Assembly: GCA_017615495.1 (NCBI GenBank)
Contig: JAGAAA010000006.1
Span: 1-9,651, forward strand
Length of the DNA stretch: 9,651 nt
Direction: 5' to 3'
Source: Clostridia bacterium
GTDB taxonomy: Bacteria > Bacillota > Clostridia > Christensenellales > CAG-1252
This document shows positions 1 through 4,619 of this stretch, piece by piece. The notes under the pieces were generated by a model that had not been told where the DNA came from, ran no database searches, and worked only from the letters and a program-made list of their open reading frames with translations. Both the position numbers and the translations under genes were made by a program. Numbering within the stretch: position 1 is the stretch's first letter; each line of letters starts with the position of its first letter.

Positions 1-176
1 CGGTCGGCGGAGCAGGGCCCGATGATCAAAAGCAAGCGGTCGTCCTTGCCCGAAAGCACCTTTTTGATCTCTTGGTCGCGCTCTTCAAATACGCGGGCGC
101 AAAAGGCGTCCATCGGGTAAAGCTCCTTGATCTCAATGGGAAGGGCAACTTGTCTTTCAAAGGTCATATTGTTCAT
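1..176 (-). CDS. aroG: 3-deoxy-7-phosphoheptulonate (DAHP) synthase, AroG type, N-terminal part
   Basis: This gene is cut by the left edge; only about 58 N-terminal residues are present. The visible protein ends in GKDDRLLLIIGPCSAD, the N-terminal signature of type I DAHP synthases of the AroG/AroF/AroH class (E. coli AroG has DDRLLVVIGPCS at the same place). The enzyme condenses phosphoenolpyruvate with erythrose 4-phosphate, the first step of the shikimate pathway, in the cytoplasm. The ATG at 174-176 is preceded by a strong ribosome site (AAAGGAG, about 182-188). It lies downstream of pheA on the same strand with no promoter or U-tailed terminator that I can see between them, so it is probably in the phenylalanine-regulated transcript. 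The paralogue letter is uncertain: the local sequence is nearest AroG, but feedback specificity cannot be judged from this fragment. Confidence 0.9.
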   Translation of the reverse strand, partial: MNNMTFERQVALPIEIKELYPMDAFCARVFEERDQEIKKVLSGKDDRLLLIIGPCSAD

Positions 177-188
177 AGTGGTTCTCCT

Positions 189-272
189 TTAAAGTATTTG
201 CAAGCCGGGGAAGAATATTCCGGCGAACTTTACGTCCGCGCAGCAGTCTTTGAGTCAGTTGAGGAGGGCGAC
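189..272 (-). pseudogene. In-frame remnant of the pheA ACT-domain C-terminus beyond the premature stop
   Basis: Reading on in the pheA frame after its TAA (273-275) gives VALLN, a TGA (255-257), then LKDCCADVKFAGIFF and a short tail ending at TAA 189-191. The pattern (ALLxxLKxxCxxVKxxG) fits the last helix and strand of an ACT domain, the part missing from the translated pheA product. If both stops were sense codons the protein would be 275 aa, a usual size for monofunctional prephenate dehydratase. Its stop would then fall 12 bp before the DAHP synthase ATG, matching the tight gene spacing elsewhere in the window. The frame and residues are seen directly; the assignment to ACT is by pattern. 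Two sequencing errors or stop-codon readthrough are alternatives to real decay. Confidence 0.65.
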
Positions 273-299
273 TTACGAGCCGTCGCCCTCCGCCTCAAC
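258..299 (-). other. Long stem-loop spanning the pheA premature stop codon
   Basis: On the plus strand GTTGAGGAGGGCGAC (258-272) is the inverse of GTCGCCCTCC plus TCAAC (282-291 and 295-299). This gives a 15-bp stem with a 3-base bulge (292-294) and a 9-base loop (273-281). In the pheA mRNA the TAA stop lies in the loop. No U-run follows the 3' arm, so it is not a standard intrinsic terminator. It could be an RNA-stabilising or intercistronic structure, a recoding element, or a scar of template switching between inverted repeats. Confidence 0.6.
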
Positions 300-1016
300 G
301 TAAAAGTAGTATTGCCAAGGCCTATCCTTCAACGGGCGGCTTTGCAACGATTTCATATTGTACCCGTAGCGCGCGATGATCTGCAAAGCTTCCGCCAAAG
401 CGCCCGAGCGGTCGCCCACGGCAAACAGCAGGATCAAATGCTCGCCCTCGCGCTTTTTCCCTTCGCCTTGGGTGAACAAAGCAAAGCGAGTTGTGTTCTC
501 GCGGCTTTCCGCAACGTTCTCGGCGATGACTTCCAGCCCGTAAAGTTCGGCGCAGGCGCGGCTTGCGATGGCGGCGAGGTTTTTGGCGCCTTTGTCCGCC
601 ACGGCTTTTGCCGCGAAGGCGGTGTTTTCCGAAACGATCTCGGAAAACTTGTGCGCCGCAATATATTCCGCGCATTGAGCGAGCGCTTGCGGGTGGCTTA
701 CCACAGTGTTTACGTCCTCAAGAGAAGCTCCTTTTACTCCCACGAGGTTTTGCTCGATCTTCATTTCGTAAACGTCCTTTACCTTGAGGCTCCCGCGGTA
801 AAGAAGGTCAACGGTTGCCGCAACTTCGCCGGCGTAACTGTTTTCGATGGGGAGGAGGGCGGCTTGAGCGTCACCCTTGACCACGAGGTCGTACGCCGCC
901 TGAAAGGAGGGGCAGGGCAAGAGTTCCCCTTTGGGAAAAAGCTTTCCGGCAGCAATTTCGCTAAAGGAACCTTGCGTGCCGCAGTAGGCTATTTTGGTTT
1001 GTGCTTCGTCTTTCAT
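273..1016 (-). CDS. pheA: Prephenate dehydratase with C-terminally shortened ACT domain
   Basis: A 247-residue protein that decarboxylates and dehydrates prephenate to phenylpyruvate, the last committed step to phenylalanine, in the cytoplasm. The catalytic domain covers about residues 7-182: IAYCGTQGSFSE at the start, LLPIENSYAGEV near 54-65, VVSHPQALAQC near 105-115, and the catalytic NTTRF motif at 174-178. A regulatory ACT domain begins near 192 with GDRSGALAEAL and SLQSRP (223-228), where ESRP is the usual Phe-binding motif. The protein stops at EAEGDGS, about 28 residues short of the typical size, so the last ACT helix and strand are missing. Catalysis is probably intact, but allosteric inhibition by Phe may be lost. 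The start is ATG 1014-1016, with GGAGG at 1021-1025. The longer open frame from 1058 would begin inside the attenuator hairpin and has no ribosome site. The DAHP synthase gene follows. Confidence 0.93.
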   Translation of the reverse strand: MKDEAQTKIAYCGTQGSFSEIAAGKLFPKGELLPCPSFQAAYDLVVKGDAQAALLPIENSYAGEVAATVDLLYRGSLKVKDVYEMKIEQNLVGVKGASLEDVNTVVSHPQALAQCAEYIAAHKFSEIVSENTAFAAKAVADKGAKNLAAIASRACAELYGLEVIAENVAESRENTTRFALFTQGEGKKREGEHLILLFAVGDRSGALAEALQIIARYGYNMKSLQSRPLKDRPWQYYFYVEAEGDGS

Positions 1017-1020
1017 ACTA

Positions 1021-1026
1021 TCCTCC
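1021..1026 (-). promoter_or_regulatory. Ribosome binding site that fixes the pheA start
   Basis: The plus strand reads tcctcc, giving AGGAGG... (GGAGGA) on the mRNA, 4-5 bases before ATG 1014-1016. It lies just after the U-run of the attenuator hairpin, so translation of pheA depends on transcription passing that terminator. It rules out the in-frame upstream ATG at 1056-1058. Confidence 0.85.
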
Positions 1027-1034
1027 TTATTAAT

Positions 1035-1072
1035 AAAAAAACCGCTACTTTTTTGCAATGAAAAGTAGCGGT
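1035..1072 (-). terminator. Intrinsic terminator hairpin acting as attenuator in the pheA leader
   Basis: In minus-strand orientation ACCGCTACTTTT (1072-1061) and AAAAGTAGCGGT (1052-1041) form a perfect 12-bp stem with an 8-base loop. Seven U residues follow immediately (1041-1035). It lies between the leader peptide stop (1096) and the pheA ribosome site (1026), so it would terminate transcription before the structural genes unless an alternative fold forms. The segment AGCGATGTG, in the last three sense codons of the leader peptide (1107-1099), can pair with CGCACCGCT (1075-1067), the 5' side of this hairpin, with 8 of 9 positions paired including one G-U. That gives a plausible antiterminator. 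Confidence 0.88.
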
Positions 1073-1095
1073 GCGTATTTTATGAGTTGCCTCAA

Positions 1096-1146
1096 TTACA
1101 CATCGCTTCGCTTCGTAAAGAAAAAGTTAACGGTATAGAATTTCAT
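1096..1146 (-). CDS. pheL: Phe-rich leader peptide of the pheA attenuator
   Basis: A 16-codon open frame, MKFYTVNFFFTKRSDV followed by TAA. It begins about 20 bases after the predicted transcription start, with a ribosome site (GAGGTG, 1151-1156) 4 bases before the ATG. Four of 16 residues are Phe, three of them consecutive (codons 8-10), plus one Tyr. This composition and the following terminator match phenylalanine attenuator leaders such as enterobacterial pheL. If the ribosome stalls at the Phe codons for lack of charged tRNA-Phe, the downstream codons AGC GAT GTG stay free to pair with the terminator's 5' arm. If it reaches the stop it covers them and the terminator folds. The peptide itself probably has no other function. 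The gene name is by analogy, not sequence homology. Confidence 0.82.
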   Translation of the reverse strand: MKFYTVNFFFTKRSDV

Positions 1147-1172
1147 AGTTCACCTCATCGGTTGATACACAA

Positions 1173-1201
1173 AGCATAAACCTTTTTTTGCGCCTTGTCA
1201 A
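1173..1201 (-). promoter_or_regulatory. Promoter of the pheL-pheA-DAHP synthase operon
   Basis: On the minus strand TTGACA (1201-1196), a 17-base spacer, then TATGCT (1178-1173). The -35 box is perfect and the -10 box matches 4 of 6 consensus bases. The predicted start near 1166 leaves a 20-base untranslated region before the leader peptide. I see no T-box or other riboswitch. Confidence 0.8.
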
Positions 1202-1283
1202 TTGCAGGAAAGAAAAAAGTAAAATTTTATTCGCCCCGCCGCTATCTTGCGCGCGCCTTTCGCGTATAAACTTAAAAGGCGTA

Positions 1284-1312
1284 TTGTAATTTTTCGCAAG
1301 CGATGGTATAAT
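1284..1312 (+). promoter_or_regulatory. Promoter of the beta-CASP nuclease gene
   Basis: TTGTAA (1284-1289), a 17-base spacer and a perfect TATAAT (1307-1312). The predicted start near 1319 gives a leader of about 30 bases before ATG 1349. It is divergent from the pheA operon promoter; the two -35 boxes are about 80 bp apart, and I see no clear operator between them. Confidence 0.8.
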
Positions 1313-1348
1313 AATAGCAAGAAGATTTTACTTGATGCGGAGGTCCTA

Positions 1349-2941
1349 ATGTTTCTGACTTTTTACGGAGCGGCAAGAGAAGTTACGGGCAGTTGCTTTT
1401 TAATGCAAGTATCAGGCAAAAACGTTTTGATAGATTGCGGGCTACGTCAAGGTACGGACGTCTTTGACGGGGAGGAGGACGGCTTCGTTTTCGACGCCTC
1501 CAAGATTGATTACGTGGTGCTGACGCACGCTCACATCGACCACAGCGGCAGGCTCCCGCTTCTTTACAAAAAGGGCTTTCGCGGCAAGATCTATTGCACT
1601 TCCGCCACCAAAAAGCTGTGCAACATCATGCTGCTTGACAGCGCTCACATCCAGGAGAGCGACGCCGAGTGGCGCAACAGAAAATACAAACGTAGCGGCG
1701 ACTATATGATCCAACCTCTCTACACGATGGAGGATGCGGAAAACGTCTGCCGCTATTTTTATGCCGTCGAGTACGGCGAGAAGAAAAAGCTGTTTGACGG
1801 CTTCAGCATCGAATTCAGCGATGCGGGCCACCTTTTGGGCTCCTCTTCCGTCACCGTCACCGCCACCGAAGAAGGCGTGACCAAAACGCTGGTCTTCTCC
1901 GGCGATATCGGCAACGTGGGGCAACCTTTGTTGAATGACCCAAAGTATTTGAAGAAGGCGGATTACATCGTGATGGAAAGCACCTACGCCGACCGCGTTC
2001 ACGCCGAGCCGGGCAACACCGAGGACGACCTCGCGCGCATCATCCAATCCACCTTGGACCGCGGCGGCAACGTGGTGATCCCGTCCTTTGCGGTAGGGCG
2101 CACGCAAGAGATCCTTTACTTCATCCGCCACATCAAGGAAGAAGGCAAAGTCAAGGGGCACGACGGTTTCTCCGTCGTGGTGGACAGCCCGCTTGCAATT
2201 GAAGCCACCAACATCTTTTCCGAAGTGGGTGAAATGTACTACGACAAGGAAGCCAAGGACCTCATCGACCAAGGGGTGAACCCCATCGGTTTTGAGGGGC
2301 TTAGCGTTTCCATCACGTCGGAAGACAGCCGTATGATCAACGAGGACCCCGGCCCCAAGGTCATCATCTCCGCAAGCGGCATGTGCGAAGCGGGGCGTAT
2401 CCGTCACCATTTGAAGCACAATTTGTGGCGTAACGAATGCACCATCCTCTTTGTGGGTTATCAAGCGATAGGCACCCTCGGGCACGCCATCCAAAACGGC
2501 GCCAAGCGGGTGCGCATCCTCGGCGACGACATCGCGGTAAACGCCCGTATCGAAGTGTTGGGGAACACGAGTTCGCACGCCGACCGCGTAGGGTTGATGC
2601 GCTGGCTGGACGCCTTTGACAACCGCCCCGACCGCGTCTTCGTGGTGCACGGCGGGGAGGGCAACACCGAGAAGTGGGCGGACGACGTTCGCACCCAATT
2701 CGGCTTCAATGCCGTTGCGCCAAAATTTTCCGAATCTTACGACCTTTTGAAGAATGTTCGCCTCAAGGAAGGCTACACGCCGGAAACGCACAGTCGCGTC
2801 ACCCCCAACACCGTTTACAAGTATCTTTTGGAGTCGGGCGGCAGGATAGGCGAGCTGATCAAAAACTTTAAGGGAAGGACCAATTCCGAAACCAAAAAAT
2901 TCGTGCGCGAACTGGACGATCTTTTCAAACGTTACTCTTGA
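1349..2941 (+). CDS. Metallo-beta-lactamase-fold / beta-CASP nuclease (RNA-processing type)
   Basis: A 530-residue cytoplasmic zinc-dependent hydrolase of the beta-CASP group (CPSF73/Ysh1-like, COG1236 type), whose characterised members cut or trim RNA. Lactamase motifs are visible: D29 in LIDCG, the zinc motif HAHIDH at 60-65, H161 in GHLLGS and D186 in FSGDIG. The beta-CASP insert and motifs follow: ESTYADR (motif A, E210), VIPSFAVGRTQE near 243-254, SASGMCEAGRIRHH (motif B, H353/H354) and VVHGGE (motif C, H434). The C-terminal tail of about 95 residues is largely charged and helical and may support dimerisation. The start is ATG 1349, with GGAGG at 1339-1343; an in-frame ATG at 1247 lies upstream of the promoter and is rejected. 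It is a single-gene unit ending at a strong terminator. RNA is inferred as substrate from the family; the specific target is unknown. Confidence 0.9.
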   Translation: MFLTFYGAAREVTGSCFLMQVSGKNVLIDCGLRQGTDVFDGEEDGFVFDASKIDYVVLTHAHIDHSGRLPLLYKKGFRGKIYCTSATKKLCNIMLLDSAHIQESDAEWRNRKYKRSGDYMIQPLYTMEDAENVCRYFYAVEYGEKKKLFDGFSIEFSDAGHLLGSSSVTVTATEEGVTKTLVFSGDIGNVGQPLLNDPKYLKKADYIVMESTYADRVHAEPGNTEDDLARIIQSTLDRGGNVVIPSFAVGRTQEILYFIRHIKEEGKVKGHDGFSVVVDSPLAIEATNIFSEVGEMYYDKEAKDLIDQGVNPIGFEGLSVSITSEDSRMINEDPGPKVIISASGMCEAGRIRHHLKHNLWRNECTILFVGYQAIGTLGHAIQNGAKRVRILGDDIAVNARIEVLGNTSSHADRVGLMRWLDAFDNRPDRVFVVHGGEGNTEKWADDVRTQFGFNAVAPKFSESYDLLKNVRLKEGYTPETHSRVTPNTVYKYLLESGGRIGELIKNFKGRTNSETKKFVRELDDLFKRYS

Positions 2942-2952
2942 TTGCGTAAAAT

Positions 2953-2990
2953 AAAAACCCCGCGGTTTATCGCCGCGGGGCTTTTTTTTT
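2953..2990. terminator. Bidirectional Rho-independent terminator
   Basis: CCCCGCGG (2958-2965) and CCGCGGGG (2973-2980) form an 8-bp GC-only stem with a 7-base loop. Nine T residues follow on the plus strand (2982-2990). A run of five A precedes it (2953-2957), giving a U-run for minus-strand transcripts. It separates the convergent nuclease gene (ends 2941) and the zinc-finger membrane gene (ends 2996) and can serve both. Confidence 0.93.
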
Positions 2991-2995
2991 ATCGA

Positions 2996-3499
2996 TCAAT
3001 GCAAGGAGTTGATGTAATTTGTTACTTGGTTTAACAGGTTTTCCCAATACTTCTTTTGTTTTCCGAAACGAATGCCGTAAATGAGCGACCTTACGACAAT
3101 AATCGGTGTGAATATGATTCCGAGAAGGACTTGAATGATGCCCATAAAGATCCAACCTCTGATCGTCGCCATAAAACCGACGCGCCTGTTGAAAAAGGAG
3201 ATAAGGTTGGGCAATCCCATCAAAAGCAATCCAAGGAAATAATACCCGGTGGAGTTTTTCCCCAATACGCTCATTACGATGATGCCCGCAATATAGAAGA
3301 GAGTCGCTAATAAAGAGTATCCGAATTGAATCGTAGAATCGACATCCAAATTTTTGACGTTTTGGATGCAGGCTGTTTGAAGACAATTGGGACAGACTTT
3401 TGCATCGTTGAGGGTGCAAGCGCATTCTGCGCAGACCGGCGCGCCGCATATCGTGCATACGGCAACGGCATCTCGATCTTTATGATTGATACATTCCAT
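2996..3499 (-). CDS. Small membrane protein with N-terminal B-box-like zinc finger
   Basis: A 167-residue protein of unknown function. Residues 3-44 are rich in metal ligands: C3, H6, C15, C18, C23, C26, C28, C36, C39 and C44, in an arrangement like B-box or double zinc-ribbon domains found at the N-terminus of many Bacillota membrane proteins. Three hydrophobic stretches follow, at about 57-80, 86-103 and 109-140, then a short basic, polar tail. The zinc domain is most likely cytoplasmic. The start is ATG 3497-3499, with GGAGG at 3506-3510; an upstream in-frame ATG at 3532 overlaps the -10 box and is rejected. It has its own promoter with a palindrome inside the spacer and is divergent from a small HTH regulator, which probably controls it. 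No enzymatic motif is seen. Confidence 0.82.
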   Translation of the reverse strand: MECINHKDRDAVAVCTICGAPVCAECACTLNDAKVCPNCLQTACIQNVKNLDVDSTIQFGYSLLATLFYIAGIIVMSVLGKNSTGYYFLGLLLMGLPNLISFFNRRVGFMATIRGWIFMGIIQVLLGIIFTPIIVVRSLIYGIRFGKQKKYWENLLNQVTNYINSLH

Positions 3500-3527
3500 A
3501 TTTTTCCTCCTAAAAGTGGTTTTTAAA

Positions 3528-3557
3528 ATCATATACTAACTAACGGTTAGTTGTCAA
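3528..3557 (-). promoter_or_regulatory. Promoter of the zinc-finger membrane gene
   Basis: On the minus strand a perfect TTGACA (3557-3552), an 18-base spacer and TATGAT (3533-3528, 5 of 6 consensus). The spacer holds an inverted repeat whose edge touches the -35 box, so bound protein would block RNA polymerase. Confidence 0.78.
3538..3552. promoter_or_regulatory. Palindromic operator candidate, AACTAAC-G-GTTAGTT
   Basis: A perfect 7-bp inverted repeat with a 1-base centre, between the -35 and -10 boxes of the membrane gene. A looser half-site pair, CTAAC then GGTTA (3565-3569 and 3574-3578), lies just before the HTH gene. Short TAAC/GTTA half-sites are the kind small XRE-family repressors bind. 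The likely binder is the adjacent regulator, by position only. Confidence 0.65.
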
Positions 3558-3590
3558 GCTTTCACTAACTTTTGGTTATAAAATTGTAAT

Positions 3591-3812
3591 ATGGACAAGA
3601 ACGGAGATGTATTGATCAAAGAGCGTTTGCGTGAGGAAATACGCAATTCCGGGATGACTACTGTGGAACTCGCCAAGCGGGTAGGGGTCTCGCCCGAAAT
3701 GATCACGCAGTATTGCACCACGAAAAAGATGCCGAAGCTGGATACGTTTCGGGAAATATGCAAGGCGCTTAACGTTTCCGCCGATTATATTTTGGGTTTA
3801 AAAGAGTATTGA
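3591..3812 (+). CDS. Small XRE/Cro-C1 family HTH transcriptional regulator
   Basis: A 73-residue protein that is nearly all one HTH_3 domain. LIKERLREEIRNSGMTTVEL leads into AKRVGVSPEMITQYCTTKK (helix-turn-helix, about 28-46), then MPKLDTFREICKALNVSADYILGL, the classical end of this domain. There is no effector domain. It probably represses the divergent membrane gene and perhaps itself through the TAAC/GTTA sites between them. The start is ambiguous. ATG 3591 has no ribosome site, and a TATAAA at 3577-3582 would place the transcript start about at the ATG, so that mRNA would be leaderless. The in-frame TTG at 3612 has GGAGA at 3603-3607 and would give a 66-residue protein that still holds the whole domain. 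It ends right at a terminator. Confidence 0.88.
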   Translation: MDKNGDVLIKERLREEIRNSGMTTVELAKRVGVSPEMITQYCTTKKMPKLDTFREICKALNVSADYILGLKEY

Positions 3813-3845
3813 GATTTGCGTTTTACCGGCGCAAATCTTTTTTTT
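3812..3845 (+). terminator. Rho-independent terminator after the HTH gene
   Basis: AGATTTGCG (3812-3820) and CGCAAATCT (3830-3838) form a perfect 9-bp stem with a 9-base loop, followed by a run of T to 3845. The stem begins on the last base of the HTH stop codon. It isolates the regulator from the uronate operon downstream. Confidence 0.9.
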
Positions 3846-3848
3846 ACG

Positions 3849-3868
3849 CTAAGTTTAAATTTCCTTAG
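3849..3868. promoter_or_regulatory. Weak inverted repeat upstream of the uronate promoter
   Basis: CTAAG (3849-3853) and CTTAG (3864-3868) form an inverted repeat with a 10-base AT-rich centre, 16 bp upstream of the -35 box. The spacing would suit an activator or distal operator. Such short repeats arise by chance often in AT-rich DNA, so support is weak. Confidence 0.25.
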
Positions 3869-3883
3869 TATTTCCGCTTATTA

Positions 3884-3912
3884 TTGACAAAGAAAAAACT
3901 CTATGTTAATAT
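3884..3912 (+). promoter_or_regulatory. Promoter of the uronate catabolism operon
   Basis: A perfect TTGACA (3884-3889), a 17-base spacer and TAATAT (3907-3912, 4 of 6 consensus). The predicted start near 3919 gives a leader of about 70 bases before eda. No other promoter-like signal is needed for the seven genes that follow. Confidence 0.75.
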
Positions 3913-3916
3913 TTAT

Positions 3917-3936
3917 TTAATGCGCGTTTATGCGCA
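3917..3936. promoter_or_regulatory. Repeat at the transcription start of the uronate operon, operator candidate
   Basis: TTAATGCGC (3917-3925) and TTTATGCGC (3927-3935) are near-identical direct repeats one helical turn apart. The same stretch also holds the inverted repeat TGCGC-N6-GCGCA (3921-3936). It covers the predicted transcription start, a usual place for a repressor of sugar-acid genes, and could also fold as a small hairpin at the mRNA 5' end. The regulator is not in the window. Confidence 0.4.
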
Positions 3937-3989
3937 CGCTAGGCACGATATGCCATTTGAAATTTTTATCTCTTGAGGAGGAGACGTAT

Positions 3990-4619
3990 ATGACAGACGA
4001 ATTGTTACAACGTATCGCGGAATGCAAAATCGTCCCGGTCGTAAAGATCGACGACGTTGCCGATACTTTGCCTTTGATGAAGGCGCTTGCCGAGGGCGGC
4101 ATCATGAGCGCGGAGATCACTTTCCGTACCGCTTGCGGCCCCGACGCTCTTGCTCTTGCTGCTAAGAGCTGCCCCGAAATGCTTGTGGGCGCCGGCACGG
4201 TCATCAACAAGGAGCAGGCGGAAAAAGCAGTCGCTTGCGGCGCAAAGTTCATCGTCGGCCCCGGCTTCAGCAAGGAAGTCGCCGAGGTTTGCCGTAAGGC
4301 GGACGTTTTGTACCTTCCCGGCGTGGTGACTCCCACCGAGGTTATGATGGCGATCGCCGAAGGCTTGAAGGTGGTAAAGTTCTTCCCGGCGGAGAACTAC
4401 GGCGGCGTCAAAACCATCAAGGCGCTCGCAGGTCCCTTCCCGCAGCTGAAGTTTATGCCCACGGGCGGCATTTCGGCGGAGAACATCAAGGGCTACTTTG
4501 AGACGGGCAAGGTCATCGCTTGCGGCGGTAGCTGGATGGTCAAGGACAGCCTGATCAAGGCAAAAGAATTTGATAAAATAACCGCTTTATCCAAAGAAGC
4601 GATGGAGGTAGTTAAATGA
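3990..4619 (+). CDS. eda: KDPG / 4-hydroxy-2-oxoglutarate aldolase
   Basis: A 209-residue class I aldolase that cleaves 2-keto-3-deoxy-6-phosphogluconate into pyruvate and glyceraldehyde 3-phosphate, the last step of uronate breakdown. It is one TIM barrel of the usual Eda size. Visible motifs: IVPVVK near 14-19, the catalytic EITFRT (E42, R46), VGAGTV at 66-71, VGPGFS at 89-94, LPGVVTPTE at 109-117, the Schiff-base lysine K130 in VVKFFPAE, and the phosphate-binding MPTGGIS (156-162) and ACGGSWM (177-183). The start is ATG 3990, with GGAGGAG at 3977-3983. A longer in-frame start at 3930 lies at the promoter and has no ribosome site. It is the first gene of the operon and overlaps kdgK by ATGA, so the two phosphorylation/cleavage enzymes are translationally coupled. 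Confidence 0.95.
   Translation: MTDELLQRIAECKIVPVVKIDDVADTLPLMKALAEGGIMSAEITFRTACGPDALALAAKSCPEMLVGAGTVINKEQAEKAVACGAKFIVGPGFSKEVAEVCRKADVLYLPGVVTPTEVMMAIAEGLKVVKFFPAENYGGVKTIKALAGPFPQLKFMPTGGISAENIKGYFETGKVIACGGSWMVKDSLIKAKEFDKITALSKEAMEVVK

Noticed and set aside
204..224. A small hairpin (GCCGG...CCGGC around GAATATTC) in the gap before the DAHP synthase gene.
   Set aside because: Only 5 continuous outer pairs, or 7 with a 2-base bulge, and no U-run. It also lies within the remnant pheA coding frame, so a regulatory role is not supported.
1056..1058. An alternative ATG that would extend pheA by 14 residues.
   Set aside because: It lies in the loop of the terminator hairpin, has no ribosome site, and the residues do not resemble a prephenate dehydratase N-terminus. 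ATG 1014-1016 has GGAGG at the right distance.
72..1061. A 329-codon plus-strand open frame opposite pheA and the DAHP synthase start.
   Set aside because: Antisense to two recognisable genes, and it runs through the attenuator hairpin. No domain is seen.
1442..2791. A 449-codon minus-strand open frame inside the nuclease gene.
   Set aside because: Antisense to a complete beta-CASP protein with all motifs. The translation shows no family signature and there is no start signal.
3920..3976. An 18-codon upstream frame in the eda leader (MRVYAHARHDMPFEIFIS) whose TGA abuts the eda ribosome site.
   Set aside because: It has no ribosome site of its own and no striking composition, so a regulatory leader peptide cannot be supported; it could be translated only as a leaderless frame.
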